Shown: piece by piece, positions 1 to 6,233 of the stretch
Layout: each line of letters starts with the position of its first letter
Numbering within the stretch: the stretch's first letter is position 1
From: Planctomycetota bacterium
GTDB lineage: Bacteria > Planctomycetota > UBA1135 > UBA2386
Direction of reading: 5' to 3'
Assembly: GCA_020425885.1 (NCBI GenBank)
Contig: JAGQRA010000516.1
Location: 1-8,436, forward strand
DNA length: 8,436 nt
Notes under the pieces: model-generated
What the model saw: the letters and a program-made list of their open reading frames with translations, nothing else
What the model was told of the DNA's origin: nothing
The model's database searches: none
Program-made: the position numbers and the translations under genes

Positions 1-138
1 CTGCGACGCGAAGTGGACGCGCGCCAGCCGCCCGAGCTCGTCGTAGGTCAACGCCAGCAGCGCGGCGCCGGCGCTGTCGTCACCCGCGCGGGCGCTGTGC
101 AGCAGCAGGGTGATGGCGTCGGGTTCGGGTTGGCTCAT
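1..138 (-). CDS. ECF-like RNA polymerase sigma factor, N-terminal fragment (3' end outside window)
   Basis: The reverse strand reads from ATG at 138-136 with no stop to the window edge, giving 46 residues. It begins MSQPEPDAITLLLHSARAGD and continues with ALLALTYDELGRLARVHF. The pattern (aspartate-threonine-type start, LLL, a RAGD turn, a hydrophobic stretch, then YDELRRLA) is characteristic of the N-terminal region 2 of the ECF-like sigma-70 subfamily common in Planctomycetota and Acidobacteriota (Sigma70_ECF). Full-length members run about 180-200 residues, so only region 2.1 is seen here and the promoter-recognition part is missing. The gene is transcribed away from the large exported gene that starts at 432. 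No convincing Shine-Dalgarno precedes the ATG. In this family the sigma factor often neighbours a Ser/Thr kinase gene; that side lies outside the window. The family call is fairly secure, but the regulon is unknown. Confidence 0.8.
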   Translation of the reverse strand, partial: MSQPEPDAITLLLHSARAGDDSAGAALLALTYDELGRLARVHFASQ

Positions 139-328
139 TCTGGGCGAGACGGACTGCGGGCACGGGCAGCGTAGCGGCGGGCAGGGGACCTGGGGATAGC
201 CCTCCTCGGCCGGCGCGGGGCCATGCGGTGGAACGCCAACTCGGTCGGCGGACGCGGAGGCGTCGGGCGATCGATGGCGACGAGTCTCGAGGAATTCGTG
301 GGGATCGCCCTGGGAGTCCGCTGGCGGA

Positions 329-375
329 CGTCGTTTCGCCTCATGACGACGCTGCGCCGTCGACGGCCCGTCGTC
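329..375. promoter_or_regulatory. Overlapping inverted repeats in the leader of the large exported gene
   Basis: CGTCGT at 329-334 is complementary to ACGACG at 346-351 with an 11-base loop. The overlapping arm GACGAC at 345-350 is complementary to GTCGTC at 370-375. Inside the second pair lies a perfect 12-base palindrome, GCCGTCGACGGC, at 356-367. The two stems share bases 345-351 and so cannot form together. The 12-base palindrome could be an operator, or the alternative stems could act in the mRNA leader 57 bases before the start codon. In DNA this GC-rich, chance pairing is common, so regulatory meaning is an inference. Confidence 0.25.
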
Positions 376-416
376 CCATCGGGCGTTCTCTCCCGCACCT
401 CCCCGCAACCTCTTCC

Positions 417-423
417 AGAAGGA
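417..423 (+). promoter_or_regulatory. Ribosome binding site deciding the start at 432
   Basis: AGAAGGA lies eight bases before the ATG at 432. It is the only good Shine-Dalgarno match near the beginning of this reading frame. It favours 432 over the upstream in-frame GTG at 228, and the resulting protein begins directly with a signal peptide. Confidence 0.7.
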
Positions 424-431
424 ACGTCGCC

Positions 432-3400
432 ATGCGGCTCCTCAGATCACTGCGCTTCTCCGATTCCCGGCCCACGGCCGGAACCCTCATCGTGCTCACC
501 GCTCTTGCCGCCTTCGCCACGCCGTCGGCCAACGCGCAGGCACCGGCGCCTTTTCGGATCGCCAATCCCGGGCCGGGTTGCTTCTTCGGGGAGTCGGTCG
601 CGATCCGCGGCGACACGGCCATTGTCGGTGCTGACCGGGACGCGTGTGGATCGGGAGTCGCCCACGTCTTCGTCCGCGACGGCGCGAGTTGGGTCCTGCA
701 CCAGAATCTGGTCGGCAGCGGATCGACGATGGAGTTCGGCGGCTCGGTCGCGCTATCCGATGACGGCAGCACGGCCATCGTCGGGGCCTACGAGCGCTTC
801 AGCGGCCAGCCCGGCAGCGTCTATGTCTTCGGGCGCAGCGGTACCTTCTGGACCGAGACCGCCCGGCTGCGCGCCAGCGATCCCGGTCCCGGCGAGACAT
901 GGTTCGGCTATTCGGTCTCGCTGAGCGGAGACACGCTCCTCGTCGGCTGCCCGTTCAAGAACTCGGCCTATGTCTTCGTGCAGAGCGGCGGCACCTGGAC
1001 CGAGCAGCAGAAGCTGACTCCGAGCCCCGCCTCTGCACGGTTCGGATGGTCGGTTGCTCTCAGCGGGGACACGGCGCTCGTCGGGGCCGACGAGGGCAAC
1101 GCCGCCTATGTCTACGTGCGCAGCGGCACGACGTGGACCCAGCAGGCGAGGCTGACCGCGGGTGACGCTGCCGCGGGCGACAGATTCGGCTGGTCCGTCG
1201 GGCTCGCTGGCGACACCGCGGTCGTCGGAGCGCTCTTCGACGACAACGAGAAGGGAGTCGATGCCGGAGCGGGCTACGTGTTCGTGCGAACCGGCGCGAC
1301 CTGGACCGAGCAGGCGAAGCTGATCCCGAACGCGACGATCGCCGGCAAGTGGGTTGGCTATTCGGCTGCCCTGAGCGGGGACATGGCGGTCTTCGGCTCG
1401 GGCGGCGCGACCGGCGCAGCCTATGTCTTCCTGCGGGCGGGCACGACCTGGATCGAGCAGCCGAGCCTGGTGCCCGACGTCAATTTCAGCGGGACCTCCG
1501 TCGCGCTCGACGGCAACAGCCGGATCATCTTCGGCAATCGTGCCGCCGAAGCGGCGTACGTGTTCGACGTCGTGCCGCCTGTCGTCCCTGAACTGAGCGT
1601 CGCGCGCGAATCGATCGAGAGCGCGCTGATCGTCGATCTCGACGCCGAAGGCAGCCTCGACTACGTCAAGACGGGCGGGTTCTACCAGCGACAGGAGATC
1701 AAGAAGTTCGTGGCGCCGATCGCGGCACCCGAGAGCTGGAAGATCCGCCGCAACGTCGCGTTCAACCCCGACCCCGCGGGCAACCTCGGCTTCAACTACC
1801 CGGCCTTCGCGCCCTATGGCCAGGTCGGCGGTCTCTACGTCTCTTCCTTCTCCAGTGACCGGGTCGACTTCCTCTACTCGGATGCCTGGTGCTGGGCCGG
1901 CCAGATCGCCGGCCCGGTGGGCGGGGAGACCACCGTCACCACGTCCGGCGAGGGCTCGGCCGCAAACGGCTTCTCCTATGGCTGTGCGCTGGAGGCGAGC
2001 GAGACGGAGACCCGGGTGGCGCGGATCTACAACGGCGGCTACGCGACCAAGGTCCGCATGGACCTGTCGTGGGACGAGTTCCAGACCATCGCCGTCACCA
2101 GCATCTTCGACCCGCTGACCGATCTGGCGCCAACCAACAACGGGCAGCTCAACTTCGCGAACAAGTACACCATCCGCTACAAGGCGACGGCCCCCGGTCA
2201 GTGGCTGTCGGTCCGGTTCACCGCGATCACTCCGACCTACCGGGATCAGTATGCCACTCTCCGGTTCGCCGCCGTCACCCTGGCCGGCAACGACAACACG
2301 CCGCCGACGGTGACGATCACGGCTCCTACCGATGAGTCGGTGACGAGCGCCGGCTCGACCATGGTGTCGGCGATCATCGCCGACGACAGCGCGACGACGA
2401 TCACGTCGAACCCGGTCGGGATCATCGACGAAGCCCTGTCCGCACCGGGTGGCACGGTCGCCGGGGCCGCGACCTTGACCGAGGGCGCGAATGCGATCAC
2501 GGTCTCGGCCGCGGACGCGGGCAGCAACACATCGTCGACCTCGATCACGATCTACCGCGACTCGGTGGCACCGGCCGTGACGGTCTCGCCAGGCGAAGGA
2601 ACGATCGTCAGCGAGCCGCTGTCGAACTTCGGCATCACGGTGACCGACCAGACGCTGACGAGCGTCACGATCGGCGGCATCCCGGCGGGGTCGGCGGCGG
2701 TCGAGAACGGCGGTGTCTACGGCACCTCGTCGGCGACGCTGACCGGCGCGATCCCGGTGTGGAGCGAGGGCCCCAACTCGATCGTCGTGATCGCGACCGA
2801 CGCCGCGGGCAACACCACGAGCCTCACCCGCACGGTGATTCTCGATTCGACGGCGCCGGTCATCGAGATCCTGTCGCCGCCGAACGGCGCCTGCTTCACC
2901 AGCGCCCCGCCGGCGGGCATCCCGCTCAGCGCGACGATCTCGGACGCGAACGCCACCGAGATCACGGGCGCGTTGACCGGCTCGCTGCCGGCCGCCGGCG
3001 GCACGCTCTCGGGCACGTTCGTGCTGCAGGAAGGTCTCAACCCGATCACGATCACGGCGACCAACCCCGGGCTCAATCCGCCGGTGTTCGCGACCCAGAC
3101 CGTCAACGTGACGCTCGACACGATCGCGCCGACCGTGACCATCACGTCACCGGGCGACCAGGCCTGCGTGCGCGGCAGCGTCGAGGTGCACGCCACGGCC
3201 ACCGACGTGCTGCCGGGCACGGTGAGCGCAACGACCTACTTCGTCGACGGCGTGGCGATCGCGCCCACCGGCATCGATCCGGTGCTCTACCTGCTCGACA
3301 CGACGACGCTCGCCGACGGCCCGCACACGGTGCAGGTCGACGCCACCGACAGCTGCGGCAACGAGACGTCGACCTCGATCACGATCCAGGTCGACAACAC

Positions 3401-4406
3401 CGCGCCGGAACTCACGATCCAGAGTCCGCTCGACCTCGCCTGGGTCGCCGGGAACGTGAACTTCGACGCATCGGCCTCGGACCTGGGCACGGGCCTCGCC
3501 GCGATCACGATGACGGCTGCGGGTCAGGCGCCGACGACCGATGGCTCGCTGGACTACCTCGCGCCGGTGAGCTTCGGCTCGGCCACCAGCCAGGTCGACA
3601 CCGTCGCGGCGTCGAATGGCGTCGACGGTGACATGGAGTTCGAGGTGACGGCGCGCGACTGCGCCGGCAACACGACCACCGTGTCGGTCACCGTGCACGT
3701 CGACAACAACCCGCCGGAGACGGCGATCATCACGCCGGCCGACGGCGCGACCGTGCGCTGCGTGTCCGCCGTCAAGGCGACCGTCGACGAGCCCAACCTC
3801 GCCAGCGTGCAGTTCCTCATCGACGGCTTCGCCTCCCCGGTGCTCACGGCGCCGCCGTTCGAGGTCGCGTTCGACACCCGCACCCGCCTCGACGGCGCGA
3901 TGCCGATCACGCTGGTCGTGACCGACCTCGCCAACAACGTCACGACCACGTCGATCACCGTCACGGTCGACAACCTCGAGGTCGAGCTCGAGCCCGAGAC
4001 GCTCGAGCTCAAGGCGCGCGGCGGCGACAAGTCGGTGACGGCGAAGATCGAGGGCCAGAGCGCGCCGCTGCTGGCAGCGGTGAACCCGCAGGACATCACC
4101 CTGTGCGTGCCGGGCGGGTCGCCGATACCGGCGTCGCTGGTGCACGGGCTGCATCTCGGCTGGGTCTGCGATCACGAGCACGAGTCGTCGCACCGCGGTC
4201 ACCGCCGCGGGCACGAGCACGGCCACCACGGCAGCGAGTCGGCGGTGAAGGTGAAGTTCGACCGCCAGCTGCTGCTCGGCGCGTTGCGCGGCGCCGGCCT
4301 CACCGACGGCAAGGTCGAGGTCACCATCAAGGTGACGCAGGACGGCCAGACGTTCGTGATCGGCTCGGACAAGATCCGGGTGCGGAGCGGCGGAGGGCAC
4401 CACTGA
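432..4406 (+). CDS. Secreted mosaic protein: FG-GAP propeller, unknown domain, six Ig-like modules, His-rich C-terminal domain
   Basis: This 1324-residue protein is predicted to be exported. Residues 1-35 form a signal peptide: basic MRLLRSLR, hydrophobic LIVLTALAAFA, probable cleavage after ANA. Residues 50-380 contain seven FG-GAP-type repeats with F/VG-x-SVALSGDTAxVGA motifs starting near 51, 102, 158, 204, 252, 308 and 352, each followed by a YVFVRxGxTWTxQxxL strand. Seven copies fit a closed seven-bladed beta-propeller. Residues 384-619 match no family I recognise. Six Ig-like modules follow, each opening with D-x-x-A/P-P-x-V/L-T-I near 621, 710, 805, 896, 988 and 1091. Residues 1181-1324 resemble a C-terminal domain seen in many secreted bacterial proteins (P-x-TL-x-LK, T-x-KIEG, VKFDR, GSDKIRV) and carry a His-rich insertion at 1246-1266. 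FG-GAP and Ig modules usually serve adhesion or ligand binding. No enzymatic motif, LPXTG or transmembrane anchor is visible. The gene is translationally coupled to the HEAT gene downstream. Its exact role is unknown. Confidence 0.88.
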   Translation: MRLLRSLRFSDSRPTAGTLIVLTALAAFATPSANAQAPAPFRIANPGPGCFFGESVAIRGDTAIVGADRDACGSGVAHVFVRDGASWVLHQNLVGSGSTMEFGGSVALSDDGSTAIVGAYERFSGQPGSVYVFGRSGTFWTETARLRASDPGPGETWFGYSVSLSGDTLLVGCPFKNSAYVFVQSGGTWTEQQKLTPSPASARFGWSVALSGDTALVGADEGNAAYVYVRSGTTWTQQARLTAGDAAAGDRFGWSVGLAGDTAVVGALFDDNEKGVDAGAGYVFVRTGATWTEQAKLIPNATIAGKWVGYSAALSGDMAVFGSGGATGAAYVFLRAGTTWIEQPSLVPDVNFSGTSVALDGNSRIIFGNRAAEAAYVFDVVPPVVPELSVARESIESALIVDLDAEGSLDYVKTGGFYQRQEIKKFVAPIAAPESWKIRRNVAFNPDPAGNLGFNYPAFAPYGQVGGLYVSSFSSDRVDFLYSDAWCWAGQIAGPVGGETTVTTSGEGSAANGFSYGCALEASETETRVARIYNGGYATKVRMDLSWDEFQTIAVTSIFDPLTDLAPTNNGQLNFANKYTIRYKATAPGQWLSVRFTAITPTYRDQYATLRFAAVTLAGNDNTPPTVTITAPTDESVTSAGSTMVSAIIADDSATTITSNPVGIIDEALSAPGGTVAGAATLTEGANAITVSAADAGSNTSSTSITIYRDSVAPAVTVSPGEGTIVSEPLSNFGITVTDQTLTSVTIGGIPAGSAAVENGGVYGTSSATLTGAIPVWSEGPNSIVVIATDAAGNTTSLTRTVILDSTAPVIEILSPPNGACFTSAPPAGIPLSATISDANATEITGALTGSLPAAGGTLSGTFVLQEGLNPITITATNPGLNPPVFATQTVNVTLDTIAPTVTITSPGDQACVRGSVEVHATATDVLPGTVSATTYFVDGVAIAPTGIDPVLYLLDTTTLADGPHTVQVDATDSCGNETSTSITIQVDNTAPELTIQSPLDLAWVAGNVNFDASASDLGTGLAAITMTAAGQAPTTDGSLDYLAPVSFGSATSQVDTVAASNGVDGDMEFEVTARDCAGNTTTVSVTVHVDNNPPETAIITPADGATVRCVSAVKATVDEPNLASVQFLIDGFASPVLTAPPFEVAFDTRTRLDGAMPITLVVTDLANNVTTTSITVTVDNLEVELEPETLELKARGGDKSVTAKIEGQSAPLLAAVNPQDITLCVPGGSPIPASLVHGLHLGWVCDHEHESSHRGHRRGHEHGHHGSESAVKVKFDRQLLLGALRGAGLTDGKVEVTIKVTQDGQTFVIGSDKIRVRSGGGHH
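2289..3968 (+). repeat. Six tandem Ig-like modules encoded as degenerate repeats
   Basis: Six units of about 270-310 bases each begin with codons for D-N/S-x-A/P-P and end with T-S-I-T-V/I-type strands followed by a V/L-D junction. Junction aspartates fall at residues 621, 710, 805, 896, 988, 1091 and 1180, so unit lengths are 89, 95, 91, 92, 103 and 89 residues. At DNA level most units have diverged. An exact 20-base copy is shared by 2533-2552 (end of unit 1) and 3367-3386 (end of unit 4), and a related stretch lies near 3949. This indicates expansion by duplication of one module, possibly with later gene conversion at the junctions. Confidence 0.65.
4392..4397 (+). promoter_or_regulatory. 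Shine-Dalgarno for the coupled HEAT-repeat gene
   Basis: GGAGGG lies eight bases before the ATG at 4406, inside the last codons of the upstream gene (which encode the C-terminal SGGGHH). It supports 4406 as a genuine start rather than the GTG further upstream in the same frame, and it suggests translation by coupling or reinitiation. Confidence 0.7.
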
Positions 4407-5056
4407 TGGCATCGCGGACCTCGGCGCTGATGGCCTTGATCGTCGGCCTGCTCGGCTGCACCTCCTGGTGGCTCGCCGATCGGGCGGACGCGATCCCGAC
4501 GCCGGTCGACGAGCCCCTCGTCGCAGCGGTGGCTGCGGCCGCCGGCATCGCGCCGGATCCGGCCCTGACCGACGAGCGCGGTGCGCCGGCGGTCGACTTC
4601 GCCGTCATGCAGGCGACGACCCCTGCCGAGGTCCGCGAGGTGCTGCGCCTCACCGTCGCCGCGACCGCGCACGCAGCGCCGGCGCTGCGCGCGGCGGCCT
4701 TGCAGGCCACGGACCCGCTCGTCGCCGGCGCCGCCGGCCGGGCGCTCGGCCGCTTGCGGAGGTTCTCGGCGGATCGCGAGCTGCTGGCGCTGACGGCCGA
4801 TCCGCGGCTTCGGGTGCGGCAGGACGCGGTCATCGCCTGCGGCCTCGACGGCGACGTCGCGGCCGTGCCGCACCTCGAGCGGGTGCTCGCCGCCGCCGAC
4901 CCACGCATGCGACCGTTGGCGCTCGATGCGCTCGGCAAGATCGGTGGGCCGACCGCGCGGGCGCTCGTCGAACGGGTGGCCGAAGACCCGGCTGCCGGCG
5001 ACACCGACCGCGCCTTCGCGCAGGCCGCGCTCACGGCCATGACCACAGGTCGCTGA
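4406..5056 (+). CDS. Exported HEAT-repeat protein, possible lipoprotein
   Basis: This protein has 216 residues. The N-terminus has a short basic region, a hydrophobic segment (ALMALIVGLLGC) and a cysteine at 18 in an LLGC context. That is an acceptable but imperfect lipobox, because position -2 is Leu rather than a small residue; cleavage by signal peptidase I after ADA at residue 29 is the alternative. Residues about 70-200 are alpha-helical and Ala/Leu-rich, with HEAT/PBS-lyase-like units, for example DPRLRVRQDAVIACG and DPRMRPLALDALGKIGG, each with the D-P-x-x-x-R-x-x-A-x-x-AL signature. Such repeats are protein-binding scaffolds with no enzymatic role of their own. The ATG overlaps the TGA of the propeller/Ig gene by one base (TGATG) and has its own strong Shine-Dalgarno, so the two proteins are likely made together and may associate in the envelope. 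Third-position GC is high and matches the upstream gene. Specific function is unknown. Confidence 0.85.
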   Translation: MASRTSALMALIVGLLGCTSWWLADRADAIPTPVDEPLVAAVAAAAGIAPDPALTDERGAPAVDFAVMQATTPAEVREVLRLTVAATAHAAPALRAAALQATDPLVAGAAGRALGRLRRFSADRELLALTADPRLRVRQDAVIACGLDGDVAAVPHLERVLAAADPRMRPLALDALGKIGGPTARALVERVAEDPAAGDTDRAFAQAALTAMTTGR

Positions 5057-5088
5057 GCCGGGCTCGCGGCCGGATCCCGAGCCCGCTC
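5055..5088 (+). terminator. Hairpin at the end of the two-gene unit, possible terminator
   Basis: GGGCTCG at 5060-5066 pairs perfectly with CGAGCCC at 5078-5084. GAGC at 5055-5058 extends the stem with GCTC at 5085-5088 around a single bulged C, giving 11 base pairs. The loop contains a CGGCCG palindrome. It begins within the stop codon of the HEAT gene. No T-run follows, so it is not a canonical intrinsic terminator; it could still terminate transcription weakly or protect the mRNA 3' end. Confidence 0.4.
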
Positions 5089-5211
5089 GAGGGTGCGTGC
5101 GCACGGCTGCGGGTTCTCCGCTGCGGCGACGCTGGTCACTACGCTATGAACAGTCGAATCGTCTTCGGCCTCCTGCGTCCTCCGACCTCACACCCCAGCC
5201 GGCGCCAGTTC

Positions 5212-6078
5212 ATGAACGATCGCAGCAGAACCCGGTCCAAGACCGCAGCCACCGCGGGTGCGCTCGTGATCCTGAGTGCATGTGCGGCGGTGCCCGTTTC
5301 GGACCAGCTGCCTCCAGGCGCGGAGCGAGCGCAGTTCGCATCCACGATTCGCCTTCACGGCAGCAGGATCGTTGGCCCGGACCTCGGAACCCCCCCGGCC
5401 CCTCGGGCCAAGGCAGCACCGCCCCAGGCGAGGAAGGTCCATGCGCTGAGCTATGGCGGGTCCGGGGTGGTTGTCGGATCGAATCGCATCGTGACTGCGG
5501 GCCATGTCTGGGATCTGTTCCCCGAAGGCGAAGACCGTCGCAGCAGGTATGTCGAGGTCGAGCTGGGAGCCGCTGGGAGCCACGCGGGGCGGGAACTCCA
5601 CAGCCTTGAGTTCTGCGAGCTTGCCCGGGGTACTGCGGATGGTTGGCTGGGTGATTGGGTGCTGCTCGAGACCGCCACACCCTGCTGGGGACCTGAATCG
5701 ATCGCCTGCATTCATCCCTCGATGGCACGATCGGACTGGTCGTCGCCGGAGGGCAAGGAGGTGTATCTGGCTGGCTACCTTGACATGTTGAAGGACAGCC
5801 CCGACTCACGCGCGCCGCGCCATGCGAATGGGCCCCATGTCATATCGGGCACCGTGGCATCAGGTCGCGGCATTTGGATGAACTACCATGATGGCTGGCC
5901 GCCGCCGATGGGGGGCAGCGGTGGCGGCATGTATGTCTGGAACGAGGATCGTAGCCGAGTGGAATTGGTCGGGATCTTCCTCGTCTATCAGCGATGGCCG
6001 CTCGGCTTGGGCCATTGGCTCTCGGGAGTCCCGATTGGCATGATCCTGAACGAGACCGTGCCTGCGGAGCGAGGCTGA
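5212..6078 (+). CDS. Trypsin-like serine protease, predicted lipoprotein
   Basis: This protein has 288 residues when started at the ATG at 5212. That start places a basic N-terminus and a hydrophobic run before a textbook lipobox, LSAC, with the lipidated cysteine at residue 24. An in-frame ATG at 5146 would add 22 residues and spoil the signal, and neither start has a clear Shine-Dalgarno. The mature part has the order of a chymotrypsin-fold peptidase: SGVVVGSNRIVTAGHV with His98, GDWVLLE with Asp148 in the place of the usual DIALL, and GGSGGGMY with Ser236 in the place of GDSGGP. All three triad residues are present, so it is probably active. The residue before Ser is Gly rather than Asp, which affects zymogen-type activation. 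It contains several Cys residues. Codon use is unlike the neighbours: by hand, about a quarter of the first 65 codons end in A or T, against about 9 percent in the HEAT gene. It is probably independently transcribed, with substrates unknown. Confidence 0.85.
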   Translation: MNDRSRTRSKTAATAGALVILSACAAVPVSDQLPPGAERAQFASTIRLHGSRIVGPDLGTPPAPRAKAAPPQARKVHALSYGGSGVVVGSNRIVTAGHVWDLFPEGEDRRSRYVEVELGAAGSHAGRELHSLEFCELARGTADGWLGDWVLLETATPCWGPESIACIHPSMARSDWSSPEGKEVYLAGYLDMLKDSPDSRAPRHANGPHVISGTVASGRGIWMNYHDGWPPPMGGSGGGMYVWNEDRSRVELVGIFLVYQRWPLGLGHWLSGVPIGMILNETVPAERG

Positions 6079-6080
6079 GC

Positions 6081-6088
6081 AAGGAGGA
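6081..6088 (+). promoter_or_regulatory. Strong Shine-Dalgarno after the protease gene
   Basis: AAGGAGGA begins two bases after the protease stop codon. The only start codon at a suitable distance is GTG at 6095, six bases beyond it, which opens a 30-codon frame. No ATG of the NagB-like gene lies close enough to use it. Confidence 0.4.
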
Positions 6089-6094
6089 CGTCGA

Positions 6095-6187
6095 GTGAGC
6101 CCACGACGCCGTTGGCATCAACGATGTGCCGGGCGGAAACAGGTGATTCGATTCGGTCCGGGGAGCGCCGCGAGAGCCGCCCGCTGA
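6095..6187 (+). CDS. Possible 30-residue Arg-rich small protein
   Basis: GTG at 6095 opens a frame that closes at TGA 6185-6187. The peptide is very basic, with RRRWHQR near the start and Arg throughout, plus one Cys. It resembles no known family, has no membrane segment and no signal peptide. The argument for translation is the near-perfect Shine-Dalgarno six bases upstream and the tight spacing of 16 bases after the protease stop. Against it are the unusual codons and the shortness; Arg-rich short frames arise easily in GC-rich DNA. It could also be a leader that affects translation of the NagB-like gene 46 bases downstream. Confidence 0.25.
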   Translation: MSPRRRWHQRCAGRKQVIRFGPGSAARAAR

Positions 6188-6233
6188 CGACGGCCTTGCC
6201 GAAGCCAGCGTGGCGATGCAAAGTGTGCGGCCG

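Larger units (their letters stand above)
139..431. other. Divergent intergenic region between the sigma factor and the large exported gene
   Basis: This stretch of 293 bases separates two divergently transcribed genes and must hold the promoters of both, but no convincing -35/-10 pair is visible by eye. The frame of the downstream gene stays open back to a GTG at 228. The extra 68 residues are Arg/Pro-rich low-quality sequence with no signal-peptide character, so I treat them as untranslated. The 3' half contains nested inverted repeats (see 329-375). No RNA gene was recognised. Confidence 0.5.

Noticed and set aside
228..431. Upstream in-frame extension of the large gene from GTG 228 (68 extra residues)
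   Set aside because: The extension is Arg/Pro-rich, lacks a Shine-Dalgarno and would bury the signal peptide; ATG 432 has AGAAGGA eight bases upstream.
3147..4412. 421-codon open frame on the minus strand opposite the Ig region
   Set aside because: It is Arg/His/Val-rich repetitive translation typical of the antisense of GC-rich coding DNA; the plus-strand frame has clear domains.
4468..5211. Long upstream extension of the protease frame across the HEAT gene
   Set aside because: The translation is Arg/Gly low-complexity and overlaps a well-supported gene; the lipoprotein signal fixes the start near 5212.
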